Of a stretch of DNA of 64,000 bases, positions 45,471 through 55,468 are shown one piece after another (position 1 is the stretch's first letter; each line of letters opens with the position of its first letter). Source of the stretch: Bacteroidota bacterium. Its GTDB lineage: Bacteria; Bacteroidota; Bacteroidia; Bacteroidales; Paludibacteraceae. The translations under genes were made by a program, and so were the position numbers. The stretch spans positions 62,001 through 126,000 of the forward strand of contig JAFNAS010000003.1 in NCBI GenBank assembly GCA_017860295.1, in the 5' to 3' direction. The notes below the pieces were generated by a model that did not search any database, was not told the DNA's origin, and saw nothing but the letters and a program-made list of their open reading frames with translations.

Positions 45471-45500
45471 AAAAAACTGCTCCCGAAAGAACAGTTTTTA
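45471..45500 (-). terminator. Terminator after the DUF6242 gene
   Basis: AAAAACTG / CAGTTTTT stem, on the minus strand followed by TTTTTTGTTT; about 25 bp past the stop codon at 45525. Confidence 0.65.
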
Positions 45501-45524
45501 AGTTATGCATAGGAGTTAAAGCCG

Positions 45525-46907
45525 TCATCTTTGTGATGATTTTCCAAAACCGAGTTTGTTCTTTCTTCCAACCCAGGCATCTTTCATGTAATTACCGTTA
45601 CCATCGATTCCTCCGATTAAAAGAATCCTACTTTCATTATCGACAACAACTGAAGCTTTTGTTCTGAGTTTATAATTAAGAACTTCTGGAAAATTCACAA
45701 GTGTGTCATTTCTTGTCCATAAATAACCTTCTGTTTTAGAGCAAAGTAGTGTGTCTTTGACGATGCTATTGCTTCCATCCGTTCCCCCATACATCATGCA
45801 GCGGTCATCATACCAAGTAAGAGCAGCATTTTTTCGTACAGAAAAGGAGTCGGTTGGTATTTCAGTAGACAAATCAATCCATTTGTTGGATGTAGCTTGA
45901 TAACTGTATACAGACCTCAAGGTGTTGCCATTTGCATCTTTTCCCCCTACAATTAACATTTTAGCAGTTCCTGTTCCGGGGGTAAAGGATGTTGCTGCAT
46001 AATCACTTATAGGAAATGCTCCATTTGACATGCCGTTATTGGTTCCATTCTCAATTCCATCGACACCATTATTGACCGCATACTGTACCGACCATGTTGT
46101 TCCATCCGTGGAGGTGACAACATAATAGTTGTTATTACTATCATATGCAACGGCAAACAATTTGGAATCATAACTGCAAATCAAGGATTTGAGCGTATAA
46201 GAAGAGGAAATCGATATCGCATTCCAATTTGAGCCGTCACTGCTAGCATAGAGAGTCCCGTTATTGATCACATATACCCCATTCTTAAATGCAACCATGT
46301 TTCGTAGTGGAGTGGATAATGGTAACCCATTGACAGTATAACTGGACCAGCTAATTGCTCTGTCTGTTGTGAAACGTAGGATACTTGATCCGGAATTGAC
46401 ATAGAGATTGGTGTAATTATCGAAAAGCAATGCTTTTTCATCAGTAATGGTTGAGGAGTAGGGATATGTACGCTTTTCCCATGCAATGGAATCTGGCTCA
46501 ACCTTATGCATTCTCACGTCTACATCATAAGTTTTGTATGTGGTGCCATTTTCTGCATAATTTTTGAATGTATGTTTCCATCTGAAGTCGATAGAATCAC
46601 CGGAGGTATAAACAGTATCATTGAAAAACATGGCAGCAGAAGAGTATGTTGTAATAGATGGGACTGCTTTAAAGTTTCCATACAATTTAGTCTTATATGG
46701 CAAGGAATCTGCATTATAAATGATATTATTTGTTTGGTCAACCGTAAAGGTTCGTTTTGCGAATGCAGGGACACTGTCATTACTAATAGAGAAAGTATAG
46801 ACTCGGGCATCATCCGAATAGTCGGTAACACTGTTACTAAGACAAGAATTAAAAACAAGCAATCCTAAGGTAAACAAAAAGATAACCAAGTATTTGAGCT
46901 GTTTCAT
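45525..46907 (-). CDS. DUF6242-type lipoprotein with kelch/propeller-like repeats
   Basis: 460 residues with lipobox LVFNSC (Cys22) and the start CLSNSVTDYSDDARVYTFSISNDSVPAF. An N-terminal ~130-residue beta domain is followed by repeated units of the kind GNTLRSVYSYQATSNKWIDLS and YGGTDGSNSIVKDTL, i.e. kelch/BNR-like blades of a beta-propeller, last blade ending LLIGGIDGNGNYMKDAWVG. This is the DUF6242 family found beside ppiD in Bacteroides relatives (recollection). Probably an outer-membrane lipoprotein with a binding role. A minus-strand -7 element TACATTTG lies at 47086-47079. Confidence 0.75.
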   Translation of the reverse strand: MKQLKYLVIFLFTLGLLVFNSCLSNSVTDYSDDARVYTFSISNDSVPAFAKRTFTVDQTNNIIYNADSLPYKTKLYGNFKAVPSITTYSSAAMFFNDTVYTSGDSIDFRWKHTFKNYAENGTTYKTYDVDVRMHKVEPDSIAWEKRTYPYSSTITDEKALLFDNYTNLYVNSGSSILRFTTDRAISWSSYTVNGLPLSTPLRNMVAFKNGVYVINNGTLYASSDGSNWNAISISSSYTLKSLICSYDSKLFAVAYDSNNNYYVVTSTDGTTWSVQYAVNNGVDGIENGTNNGMSNGAFPISDYAATSFTPGTGTAKMLIVGGKDANGNTLRSVYSYQATSNKWIDLSTEIPTDSFSVRKNAALTWYDDRCMMYGGTDGSNSIVKDTLLCSKTEGYLWTRNDTLVNFPEVLNYKLRTKASVVVDNESRILLIGGIDGNGNYMKDAWVGRKNKLGFGKSSQR

Positions 46908-47174
46908 GAAGAAAAATGGTTTAAGAATAAAATTTTTAACCTTTTTGCTGGCACCTGCTTCTTTTATATCCTCCTTTGTTACAACTGGTAATTCTTGGTT
47001 TTAAGAACTATGTCGTTGTATACTAAAAAGATAAAAAGACTAAAGGCTCTTTTTATCCGATAGATTTTTATATGTCTGCAAATGTAGTAACAAATTTTGA
47101 TATTGCAGGTTATTTCAGGAGATTCAGGCTTTTTTAACCGCTATTGAAGCTTGTTTAGGAACGGAAAGAAGATA
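46908..47174 (-). other. Long AT-rich leader/intergenic region of the DUF6242 gene
   Basis: Between the ppiD terminator and the DUF6242 start codon. A minus-strand -7 element TACATTTG (47086-47079) gives a predicted leader of ~165 nt. No reading frame, tRNA or known riboswitch pattern was recognised. Confidence 0.4.
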
Positions 47175-47209
47175 CAAAAAACGCTGTCGGGGAGACAGCG
47201 TTTTTTGTA
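47175..47209 (-). terminator. Terminator after ppiD
   Basis: CAAAAAACGCTGTC / GACAGCGTTTTTTG 14-bp stem, 15 bp past the ppiD stop codon. Confidence 0.85.
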
Positions 47210-47223
47210 TGTGAAGTTAGAGA

Positions 47224-49365
47224 TCAGAAAAATTTGATTCTGTTATCTTTTATCTCTGCTTTGTCCTTCAATATTTGCAGCGTCATGTACGGAAGCATGT
47301 AATTATAACGGGAATTCAACATGTCAATTTGAGCTTTGGGGTTGAACTTGTCGTTTCTTTTTTGTTCGTTTATCACACTGAATACATATACACCGGCTTT
47401 GCCTTTAACCGGAGCTGAGAGAACGTTCGGTTTGGAAGCAGAAGCAGCTCCTATTACTGCCGGTTCCATTCCCAACGAACCTGCCTGTGCACTAAAGAAA
47501 TTCAGATTGGAAGCGGTGTCCATTTTTTGTTTCAATGCAGCAGCCAGAGCTTGAACCGTTTTTGCAGATGCTTTTGCCGAATTTATATTTTTGGTAATGA
47601 CTTCTGCTTTTTTGTCGTTGATAAGCTCGGCTTTCAGTTCCGATGTTACATCTTTGATGTCGCGATAGCCTTTTTGATGCGAAGCAATCAGGTTGGCAAC
47701 AATAAGCACTTCGTTGCGTTCTCCGCATTCGAATACATCGGATGTTGTTCCAGCCGAAGCATCGTTTGCCCAACGGAATACCTGACGGGTATTTTTTACG
47801 TTACCTAGACGCGGAGCATTCGGGTCGATGCCATTGATAGGACGTACGACAATTCCTTTGGCTTTTGCTGCTTGGTCGAATTTAGCACTGCTGTTTGCCG
47901 CAGTTGCAAATTCTTTTGCCTGATTGTAGATGACTTCTCTGGTTTGATCGCTGGGTACAGCTTTCAACGCCAGGAACGCCAATTTTACTTTGCTGATATT
48001 TTGTGTTTTTTCTTCTACCTGAATAATCTGGATCGCAGAAGCTTGTTTGTCCAGTGTGATTTCGTTAACGCCACTTCGGAAGATTTTAGTAACAAGATCC
48101 TGTTTGAATCCATTTTGCAACAAACTGACTTCACGTACCCAACCAATTTCTCCTCCGTTGGCTGCGGTTTGAGTCAATTTGGAGTACTTTTGAGCCAAAG
48201 CTGCAAAGTTGCCACCTCCCTTGATGACAGTAACAAGGCTATCAGCTAATTTACTTTCGCTATCGGGAAGAACAATGTGGCGAATCTTTACAGAGTCGGG
48301 TTCATTGATTCCGCCTTCTACAATTTTAGCCATGTAGTAGGTGTCATTATCCATTTTCGGGCCAATGACATCGCCTGTTTTTCCGCCAAAAGCAAAATCT
48401 TGCAAGAATGCAGGAACCTCTTTTTTGGTAAGAGCAATATCAATGTATTTTTCTTCTGAATTTGCATTGACAAATGTCTTGAGATCAGCAGTTGTTCTGA
48501 ACTCGTTTTGCAGACCGTTGATTTTCTTTTCCACTTCAGTATAGTCGGCCTTAGAAGGTTTTACATCAAACTGAACATATTTCAAATCGAAATTAGCTTC
48601 TTGTTTGTAACGTGCTTTGTGTTTGTTGTACAGGTCTTTAATTTCATTTTCCGATACCTGAACTGCTCCATCGGGTATGGTAAAGTAAGGTTGCATGGTG
48701 TAAAGCACGTTTACTGAAGTCTGGCTGCGATCGAAAGCAAATTTAGCGTCCAGAGAATTGGCAGTGATTGTTTTCGATAACAAGGTGTTGTATTTTTGTT
48801 GCAATGCATTCTGCTTTACCATATTTTCGAGAAACGACCAATATTGTTGGTATTCTTTGACTTCGTCCGCATGTTGTTTGTCTTTGCTTTTTGCAGCCTG
48901 ATCGAGAGATGCTAAAAAGCCAAGAAGCGCTTCTTTGCTGAATTGGCCTGTTTTAGGATCGACGAATGCACGACGGCTGTAGATAATCGGGCTGATATGG
49001 TTGCCAATGGTCAAATCTTTTAGTTCGTCTTTAGAAACTGCCATCCCGAGTTTTTCGGTTTGTTTTCCCAAAAGTATCTCAGTGACTTTGTTGTCCCAAA
49101 CCTGCTGGCGAATCTGTTCGCTCATCTCGTCGCCGTTTTGCTGACCGGTTTCAATTTTGTAAACAGTAGAAAGTTGATCGACAGCGTCCATGAAATCGGT
49201 GTATTTTATGGTTTCCCCGTCAATAACCCCGACCTTTTGCTTTTGTTCACCGAAAAAAGTTTTACTTGAATTCAAAAAGTCGCCGATAATGAAAGCAAAC
49301 ATTGCCAGCCCCACCACTATCAACAGGAATACTCCTTTGCTTCTAATTTTCTCTAATGTTGCCAT
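47224..49365 (-). CDS. ppiD: Membrane-anchored SurA/PpiD-type peptidylprolyl isomerase
   Basis: 713 residues. Residues about 12-30 (GVFLLIVVGLAMFAFIIGDFL) form one membrane helix; the rest is periplasmic. An N-terminal SurA-like chaperone domain (VDQLSTVYKIETGQQNG, IRQQVWDNKVTEILL) is followed by a parvulin domain around residues 350-450 (KIRHIVLP, FAALAQKYSKL, NGGEIGWVREVSLL). A second, degenerate parvulin-like segment lies towards the C-terminus. It would help fold outer-membrane and secreted proteins. The reading frame begins with a typical MATLEKIRSKG inside-positive segment. Confidence 0.9.
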   Translation of the reverse strand: MATLEKIRSKGVFLLIVVGLAMFAFIIGDFLNSSKTFFGEQKQKVGVIDGETIKYTDFMDAVDQLSTVYKIETGQQNGDEMSEQIRQQVWDNKVTEILLGKQTEKLGMAVSKDELKDLTIGNHISPIIYSRRAFVDPKTGQFSKEALLGFLASLDQAAKSKDKQHADEVKEYQQYWSFLENMVKQNALQQKYNTLLSKTITANSLDAKFAFDRSQTSVNVLYTMQPYFTIPDGAVQVSENEIKDLYNKHKARYKQEANFDLKYVQFDVKPSKADYTEVEKKINGLQNEFRTTADLKTFVNANSEEKYIDIALTKKEVPAFLQDFAFGGKTGDVIGPKMDNDTYYMAKIVEGGINEPDSVKIRHIVLPDSESKLADSLVTVIKGGGNFAALAQKYSKLTQTAANGGEIGWVREVSLLQNGFKQDLVTKIFRSGVNEITLDKQASAIQIIQVEEKTQNISKVKLAFLALKAVPSDQTREVIYNQAKEFATAANSSAKFDQAAKAKGIVVRPINGIDPNAPRLGNVKNTRQVFRWANDASAGTTSDVFECGERNEVLIVANLIASHQKGYRDIKDVTSELKAELINDKKAEVITKNINSAKASAKTVQALAAALKQKMDTASNLNFFSAQAGSLGMEPAVIGAASASKPNVLSAPVKGKAGVYVFSVINEQKRNDKFNPKAQIDMLNSRYNYMLPYMTLQILKDKAEIKDNRIKFF

Positions 49366-49548
49366 TGATTTGTTTCAATTAAAAAATATGATTCTGTTTT
49401 GATTATAATTTTAAGGTCGATAATCGTTTTATTTTCAGTGACAACACATACAAGTGCCTGTCAAACTTACTTTTTGCTAAAACTTTAAAACCAGGGCACG
49501 AATATACAAAAAAAAGTCCAACCCAAAGAATAAATGTCAAAAAGTGTG

Positions 49549-50325
49549 TTATTCCGACACGGAAACTTCAATGTGTAGCGCCTTCACTTTTCCGGCAATT
49601 TCGTTTAATTGTTTATACGTTGCCTTTTTTAAAGTTTGGGCGGGAGTGTCGCGTGCCAGAGTGTAAATCATTACCTGTTTGGGGCGAATCTCTTGTATTG
49701 CATTCAGCCAAGCTTTGATCTCTTCGGCGGTAGTGTTATCTATATGTTTGCCATCGATTTCGCCCTGTAAAAAGAGAGTCTGAAGAATGAGGTTGCCATT
49801 GAAACGTTTCAGATGCTCAATCAGCCATTTGGCCGAAAATGAGGATGATCCGGGCTGATTGAGTAGGTGGATGGTAGTGTCGATAGCCGAGTCCATTTTC
49901 AGAATATTGTTGTCTACTTTGTTCAATGCATCAAACACGGTAGGTTTGTGAATCAGTGTACTGTTGGAGAGAACGCTGATTTTTGCGTCTGGAAAAAATT
50001 CGTTGCGAAGGGCTATCGTGTCGTCGACAATACTGGCAAAATCAGTATGCATCGTCGGTTCACCATTGCCTGCAAAAGTGATCACATCCAGCTTTTTATT
50101 GTCAGCCTTCATTTCGGATAACATGTTTCGAAGCTCATTTTTTACCTCATTTCTGCTTGGAATATGAGATTCTTGAGGCTTAAAATTGAATCCGCACTCG
50201 CAATACTGGCAGTTGAACGTGCATATCTTGGCATTTACCGGCAAAAGATTAATGCCGAGCGAAGTGCCTAAGCGCCGGCTTTGAACCGGGCCAAAAACTA
50301 TTTTATCGAAAAGAAAAGTAGACAT
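49549..50325 (-). CDS. Radical SAM protein
   Basis: 258 residues. The iron-sulfur motif is CTFNCQYC (Cys35, Cys39, Cys42, pattern CxxxCxxC), preceded by VFGPVQSRRLGTSLGINLLP, a signature of a COG0731-like radical SAM group. FAGNGEPTMH is the SAM-contacting GGEP-type motif. The substrate is unknown; the related archaeal enzymes act on tRNA, others are activases. Lies 128 bp downstream of dapL on the same strand, separated by AT-rich hairpins. Confidence 0.85.
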   Translation of the reverse strand: MSTFLFDKIVFGPVQSRRLGTSLGINLLPVNAKICTFNCQYCECGFNFKPQESHIPSRNEVKNELRNMLSEMKADNKKLDVITFAGNGEPTMHTDFASIVDDTIALRNEFFPDAKISVLSNSTLIHKPTVFDALNKVDNNILKMDSAIDTTIHLLNQPGSSSFSAKWLIEHLKRFNGNLILQTLFLQGEIDGKHIDNTTAEEIKAWLNAIQEIRPKQVMIYTLARDTPAQTLKKATYKQLNEIAGKVKALHIEVSVSE

Positions 50326-50362
50326 AGTCAGAGATAATTAATAATTTACAATTAAAAATTAA

Positions 50363-50407
50363 TAATGAGAATTGGGGCCGAGCTATTATCGATCCCAACT
50401 CTCATTG
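50363..50407 (-). terminator. Possible terminator after dapL
   Basis: AATGAGAATTGGG / CCCAACTCTCATT imperfect stem within AT-rich intergenic sequence; ATTAATTATTAATT repeats flank it. Could end the dapF-dapL message before the radical SAM gene. Confidence 0.4.
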
Positions 50408-50453
50408 CGGGTAATGAATAATTCTGCATTATTCATTGTTAATTATTAATTGA

Positions 50454-51686
50454 CTAAAGTTTCCAGTCGGCAATGCGTTGCATGGCCTCTTCGGTCTGAG
50501 CCGGACTGCCGAATGCCGTGAGGCGGAAGTAACCTTCGCCGTGTGGGCCAAATCCGACACCAGGGGTACCTACCACATTCATTTCGGTCAGCAGGCGGTC
50601 GAAGAATTGCCAGGATGAGATGCCGTCGGGAGTTTTTAGCCAGATATAGGGGGCGTTGATACCTCCGAATGCGCTCAAACCTTTGGCTTCAATGCCGTTG
50701 CGGATGATGCCGGCATTGTTCATGTAGGTGGCAATGGTTTTTTTGATTTGTTGTTGTCCTTCGGTGGAATAAACGGCTTCGGCAGCACGTTGCACAATGT
50801 AGGCGGTACCGTTGAATTTGGTGGTTTGGCGACGGTTCCAGAGACGGTTGAGGGGTACTCGTCCGTGTTCGGCAGAATTAACCAGCACCGTTTTCGGAAC
50901 GACGGTGTAGCCGCAACGCAATCCGGTGAAACCGGCAGTCTTAGAGAAGCTGCGGAATTCGACAGCTACTTCGCGGGCTCCTTCAATTTCGTAGATGGAG
51001 TGGGGAACATCCGGCTCGCTGATAAAGGCTTCGTAAGCGGCATCGAACAAAATTAGTACGTCGTTGGCACGAGCATAGTCAACCCATTGTTTTAGCTCAT
51101 TTTTTTTGAGCGTGGTACCGGTCGGGTTGTTGGGGTAGCAGAGATAAATTACATCGGGACGGGTTGCCGGGAGTTCGGGAATGAAGTTATTTTCTTTTGT
51201 ACAGGGTAAATAAACGATCTTTTCCCACTTCCCGTCGGAGATTGGTTTGCCGGCACGACCTGCCATGGCGTTGGTGTCTACGTAAACCGGGTAAACGGGA
51301 TCGGTGACGGCAATCACGTTGTTCGAGCCGAGAATGTCGCCGAAGTTGCCAGTATCGCTTTTGGCTCCGTCGCTTACAAAGACTTCGTCGGGAGCAATGT
51401 CGATGCCACGTGCAGTGTAATCTTTAGCAACAATCGTTTCGCGCAGGAAAGCATATCCTTGTTCGGGACCGTAACCACGGAAGGTGGAAGCATTACCCAT
51501 TTCATCAACAGCCGCATGCAACGCTGTGATGACAGCCGGAGCCAGCGGACGGGTGACGTCGCCAATGCCGAGACGGATGATGTTTGCCGATGGATTTTCT
51601 TCTTTGTAGGTGTTTACTTTACGTGCAATCTCTGAAAATAGATAGGTTTCGGGAATGTTTAAAAAATTGTCGTTTACAAAAGCCAT
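50454..51686 (-). CDS. dapL: LL-diaminopimelate aminotransferase
   Basis: 410 residues. Fold-type I PLP enzyme: [50 protein letters not shown] with the PLP lysine, and [24 protein letters not shown]. These match DapL, which converts tetrahydrodipicolinate directly to LL-diaminopimelate and replaces the succinylase or acetylase route in Bacteroidota. It is 70 bp downstream of dapF, whose product acts next, so the two form a lysine/peptidoglycan operon; asd at 25.8 kb feeds the same pathway. Confidence 0.95.
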   Translation of the reverse strand: MAFVNDNFLNIPETYLFSEIARKVNTYKEENPSANIIRLGIGDVTRPLAPAVITALHAAVDEMGNASTFRGYGPEQGYAFLRETIVAKDYTARGIDIAPDEVFVSDGAKSDTGNFGDILGSNNVIAVTDPVYPVYVDTNAMAGRAGKPISDGKWEKIVYLPCTKENNFIPELPATRPDVIYLCYPNNPTGTTLKKNELKQWVDYARANDVLILFDAAYEAFISEPDVPHSIYEIEGAREVAVEFRSFSKTAGFTGLRCGYTVVPKTVLVNSAEHGRVPLNRLWNRRQTTKFNGTAYIVQRAAEAVYSTEGQQQIKKTIATYMNNAGIIRNGIEAKGLSAFGGINAPYIWLKTPDGISSWQFFDRLLTEMNVVGTPGVGFGPHGEGYFRLTAFGSPAQTEEAMQRIADWKL

Positions 51687-51756
51687 ATACGTTAATTTGA
51701 AAATTGATTAATTTGAAAATGAGCCAATATGCAAATTTAATTGGTACATTGGCATA

Positions 51757-52590
51757 TTACAGCAAGTATTCTCCTTCAAAAACGGTGACTGCCGGACCGG
51801 TCATGTAGACGTGGTTGTCTGTTTCCGACCATTCTATTTCGAGGTTGCCGCCGAGGAGTTCCAACATAACCTTGCGTTCGGTTTTTTCGTTCAATACTGC
51901 GGCTACAGTCGTAGCACAAGCTCCGGTTCCGCAGGCAAGCGTTTCGCCGGCACCACGTTCCCAAACTCGCATTTTGATATGAGTAGGAGAAATAATTTGT
52001 GCAAATTCGGTATTTGTGCGGCGTGGGAAAAGCGGATGATATTCCACTTTCGGGCCACTTTTTTGTATATCCAACTCTTCGAGCGAATCCATGAAAATCA
52101 CGGCATGGGGATTGCCCATCGAAACGGCCGTGATGTTTACCTTCCGGCTTTCAAGAGCAATGGGGTAGTTGACAACACTGGTTTCATCGAGGTTGATGGG
52201 TATTTGTTTGGGGGCAAGAATGGGTTCGCCCATATCTACACGCACGGAATCTACTTTGCCGCTTGCAAGGTTCAGCGTAAGATGTTTTACTCCGGCAAGT
52301 GTTTCGAGTGTTAACTCTGTTTTGTCGGTCAGGCCTTTTTCATAAACGAACTTTCCTATACAACGGGTGGCATTGCCGCACATTTCCGATTCCGAACCAT
52401 CGGAGTTGAACATGCGCATGCGGAAGTCGCACGTTTCGGAAGGTAAAATGAGCACCAGACCGTCGGATCCGATTCCGAAGTGGCGGTCACTGATGGCTAT
52501 TGCTAATTTAGCCGGATCTTCAATCTTTTCAACAAACCCGTTTACATAAACGTAGTCGTTTCCGGCACCTTGCATTTTTGTGAACTTCAT
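51757..52590 (-). CDS. dapF: Diaminopimelate epimerase
   Basis: 277 residues. The two catalytic thiols are in EMCGNATRCIGK (Cys71) and ETLACGTGACAT (around Cys222); FTKMQGAGNDYVYVNG and MGNPHAVIF are family motifs. It epimerises LL- to meso-diaminopimelate for cell wall and lysine. First gene of the dapF-dapL pair. Confidence 0.97.
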   Translation of the reverse strand: MKFTKMQGAGNDYVYVNGFVEKIEDPAKLAIAISDRHFGIGSDGLVLILPSETCDFRMRMFNSDGSESEMCGNATRCIGKFVYEKGLTDKTELTLETLAGVKHLTLNLASGKVDSVRVDMGEPILAPKQIPINLDETSVVNYPIALESRKVNITAVSMGNPHAVIFMDSLEELDIQKSGPKVEYHPLFPRRTNTEFAQIISPTHIKMRVWERGAGETLACGTGACATTVAAVLNEKTERKVMLELLGGNLEIEWSETDNHVYMTGPAVTVFEGEYLL

Positions 52591-52674
52591 ATGTCTTGCT
52601 TTTAATAGTTTCTGGAATCGATAGTGTTCGGGGGTTCTATGATAGTCTTTGTGTTTTAATAGACGGTTTGTCGC

Positions 52675-54579
52675 TTATCTTTTTTTTGTCGTCTGTTTGC
52701 CAGGGCGTAAATCGTTTTTCTCGTAATAGTTTATAAATGCCTGGTTGACAATTCTGTTCCCGCCTGGGGTGGGGTAGTTGCCTGAAAAATACCAGTCTCC
52801 GTTATGCTTTGGACATGCAACATGGAGATTCTCGATGGTTTGATAGATAATTTCCACTTTCACAGTGCAATTCTCGGGGGTGACCATCTCGCCAATCTTC
52901 TTTGCTATTTCAATATCGGTAAAAGGAGCATAAATCTCTTTTACATAGTTTACAATCCACTCCTTGGGCTGATTTTCCTGTTCTTTACTCTTTTTATACA
53001 CATCGTGAATAACATTCTCCATCCCTCGTTCTTTCAACAGTTCGATGGCCGCATTGAAAGCAATGAATTCGCTCATGCGTGACATGTCGATACCGTAACA
53101 GTCGGGGTAACGAATCTGTGGAGACGAAGAGACGATCACGATTTTCTTCGGTTTGAGGCGACTCAAAATTTTGATAATGCTTTGTTTGAGCGTTGTTCCG
53201 CGTACAATGCTGTCGTCGATCACCACAATGTTATCTTCATTCTCCTTAATGGTTCCGTATGTGATGTCATAAACGTGAGCAGCAAGATCATTTCTGTTTT
53301 TATCCTCCGTGATGAAGGTGCGAAGTTTAATATCTTTGATGGTCAGCTTTTCGGTACGAATATTCTTGGACAGAATTTTCTCTACTTCGGCTTCCGACAA
53401 CGTTTTCTTTTTGTTCAGAATAGCCGCCGTTTTTTTCTGATTCAGATAGGCTTCGAAACCTTCCATCATGCCGTAATAAGCAACCTCGGCCGTATTCGGG
53501 ATAAAAGAAAGCACCGTGTGATCTACATCCTGATCGATCGATTCGAGAATTTGCGGAGTCAGCAGGCGTCCCAGCATTTTACGTTCCCTGTAAATATCGC
53601 GGTCGCTACCTCGAGAGAAGTAGATGCGTTCGAACGAACAGGGAGATGTCCGGTCTGCTTTGTGTATCTGGCTTATTTTGAACGAACCGTCTTGTTTGAT
53701 AAAAAGTCCGGCACCTGGATTCAGTTCGTGTATCTCTTCGGTGGTAATATTCAACACGGTTTGCATAGCCGGGCGTTCGGATGTAACTACCACTATTTCG
53801 TCGTTGGCAAAATAGAAGGCCGGGCGAATACCCCATTTATCGCGAAAAACGAATGCGTCGCCACTACCTGTGAGCCCGCAAATAACGAATCCGCCGTCCC
53901 ACATAGCCGTTGCGCGTTTGATGATACGTTCTATATCGAGGTGTTGCTCGATTGCCTGATTAAGTTCCTTGCCCGTCAGACCTTCGAGTGCAAATTTGGT
54001 ATAGAGGCGTTCTACTTCCGAATCGAGCATGCCGCCGAGCTGTTCAAGAATGATAAACGTGTCGGCATTGTGTCGGGGATGTTGCCCTTCGGCTACGATA
54101 TGATCGAAAATCTCGTCGACATTGGCAAGGTTGAAGTTGCCTGCCAGGCAGAGGTTTTTGCTTTTCCAGTTGTTGCGGCGCAGAAACGGGTGAGCGTACG
54201 AAATTCCTGAGCGACCGATGGTGCTGTAACGCAGGTGACCCACGTAAAGTTCTCCTATAAACGGAGCATTGGTGCATCTTTCATTGTCTGGTAATTTTTC
54301 GTAGGCATCTATCTGACGACCCACGCTGTTGAAAACATCGGTGATGGCGCCATTGCCCAAGGCTCTTTCCCGAAATATGTATTCTTCTCCCGCAGTTGCT
54401 GTTAAGTTGATACATGCAATGCCTGCGCCTTCTTGTCCACGATTGTGCTGTTTCTCCATCAAAAGATAGAGATTGTTCAGCCCGAAATGGGTGGTTCCAT
54501 ACTTGGCTTTATAATATTCCAGCGGTTTCAATAACCGCATCAGTACAATTCCGCATTCGTGTTTTATTGGATCACTCAT
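52675..54579 (-). CDS. purF: Amidophosphoribosyltransferase
   Basis: 634 residues, longer than E. coli PurF (505). An Ntn-type glutaminase domain starts at Cys9 (HECGIVLM) after an eight-residue leader; NRGQEGAGIA and GHLRYSTIG are glutaminase landmarks. The C-terminal phosphoribosyltransferase domain has VVIDDSIVRGTTLKQ (PRPP loop) and SSPQIRYPDCYGIDM. It makes 5-phosphoribosylamine, the first step of purine synthesis. The extra length lies mainly in the C-terminal half (about residues 380-420 and 560-634). A minus-strand -7 element TATCTTTG is at 54636-54629. Confidence 0.9.
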   Translation of the reverse strand: MSDPIKHECGIVLMRLLKPLEYYKAKYGTTHFGLNNLYLLMEKQHNRGQEGAGIACINLTATAGEEYIFRERALGNGAITDVFNSVGRQIDAYEKLPDNERCTNAPFIGELYVGHLRYSTIGRSGISYAHPFLRRNNWKSKNLCLAGNFNLANVDEIFDHIVAEGQHPRHNADTFIILEQLGGMLDSEVERLYTKFALEGLTGKELNQAIEQHLDIERIIKRATAMWDGGFVICGLTGSGDAFVFRDKWGIRPAFYFANDEIVVVTSERPAMQTVLNITTEEIHELNPGAGLFIKQDGSFKISQIHKADRTSPCSFERIYFSRGSDRDIYRERKMLGRLLTPQILESIDQDVDHTVLSFIPNTAEVAYYGMMEGFEAYLNQKKTAAILNKKKTLSEAEVEKILSKNIRTEKLTIKDIKLRTFITEDKNRNDLAAHVYDITYGTIKENEDNIVVIDDSIVRGTTLKQSIIKILSRLKPKKIVIVSSSPQIRYPDCYGIDMSRMSEFIAFNAAIELLKERGMENVIHDVYKKSKEQENQPKEWIVNYVKEIYAPFTDIEIAKKIGEMVTPENCTVKVEIIYQTIENLHVACPKHNGDWYFSGNYPTPGGNRIVNQAFINYYEKNDLRPGKQTTKKR

Positions 54580-54889
54580 TGATTGGTAGGAATTTGCGAA
54601 TTTTTAGGTATGTTTATCCTTCAAAATGCAAAGATAACGATTTTTTGTGGAAACCTTTCCGACAGAAACGGGGAAACTAGTTAAATAGAAAGCCTTTTTG
54701 GTCGTTTTTTGTTGTTTTTTGATCGAAATTAAGCTCGAAACTTACTTTTTGATTCAAAATTATGTGAGTTTGTTTGAATCTTGTTTCTATAACCTGATTT
54801 CTTGATTGAGACGATTAATAATGTAAATTTGCCGTAGAATTGATATCGGCATTCTGCGTGAAAGCCGAATCGCTTAATCAGTATGCTAC
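54580..54889. promoter_or_regulatory. Divergent promoter region between purF and the Nudix gene
   Basis: 310 bp with no gene. For purF: TATCTTTG on the minus strand (54636-54629). For the Nudix gene: CTTG at 54801-54804, a 19-bp spacer and TAAATTTG at 54824-54831. The middle is AT-rich without clear stem-loops. Confidence 0.6.
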
Positions 54890-55441
54890 ATGAGTCACCC
54901 TCTGGATCTTTTTCTCTTTTGCCCGGCGTGCGGGTCGCAACACTTTGACGATAATAATGAAAAGTCGAAAAAATGTGCCGATTGTGGGTTTGTTTACTAT
55001 CTTAATCCGTCGGCAGCCACCGCCGCTTTTATCGAAAATGAAGAGGGCGAATTGTTGGTGTGCCGTCGAGGTAAAGAGCCGGCCAAGGGAACGTTCGATC
55101 TGCCGGGCGGCTTTACCGATATGGACGAAACTTGTGCCGAGACTATTGCCCGTGAAGTAAAAGAAGAGCTCAATCTGACAGTGGATAGTTCGGAGATTCT
55201 TTTTTCGCTGCCCAACTGGTACCGTTATTCCGGAATGAATATTCCCACGCTCGATTTCTTTTTTGTCTGTAAAGTTTCTGATTTTTCGGAATTGAAGGCT
55301 GCCGACGATGTGGCGGAGGCTTTCTTTGTGAAACCCGAAGAACTCCATCCGGAACAGTTTGGTTTGGCCTCCATCCGAAAAGCGGTGATGCTATACAAAG
55401 AGAAGAAAACTCATGCAGGAGGTTCCTGTAGCGGACAGTGA
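54890..55441 (+). CDS. Nudix hydrolase with N-terminal zinc ribbon
   Basis: 183 residues. CPACGSQHF and CADCGFVYY form a zinc ribbon (residues 11-34), followed by a Nudix domain with the box GGFTDMDETCAETIAREVKEELNL and the preceding DLPGG. The arrangement resembles the NudC/NADH pyrophosphatase-like subgroup and YfcD-type proteins. It hydrolyses a nucleoside diphosphate linked to another group; the substrate is not readable. Promoter at 54801-54831; the AraC-type gene starts 27 bp after its stop and may be co-transcribed. Confidence 0.88.
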   Translation: MSHPLDLFLFCPACGSQHFDDNNEKSKKCADCGFVYYLNPSAATAAFIENEEGELLVCRRGKEPAKGTFDLPGGFTDMDETCAETIAREVKEELNLTVDSSEILFSLPNWYRYSGMNIPTLDFFFVCKVSDFSELKAADDVAEAFFVKPEELHPEQFGLASIRKAVMLYKEKKTHAGGSCSGQ

Positions 55442-55468
55442 CGATGCCTTTTACCTCTCCGGAATGCG

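Noticed and set aside
53182-54210. Plus-strand open frame of 342 codons inside purF
   Set aside because: Exactly antisense to a strongly conserved amidophosphoribosyltransferase; residue pattern (many Phe, Cys, His) is that of a shadow frame.
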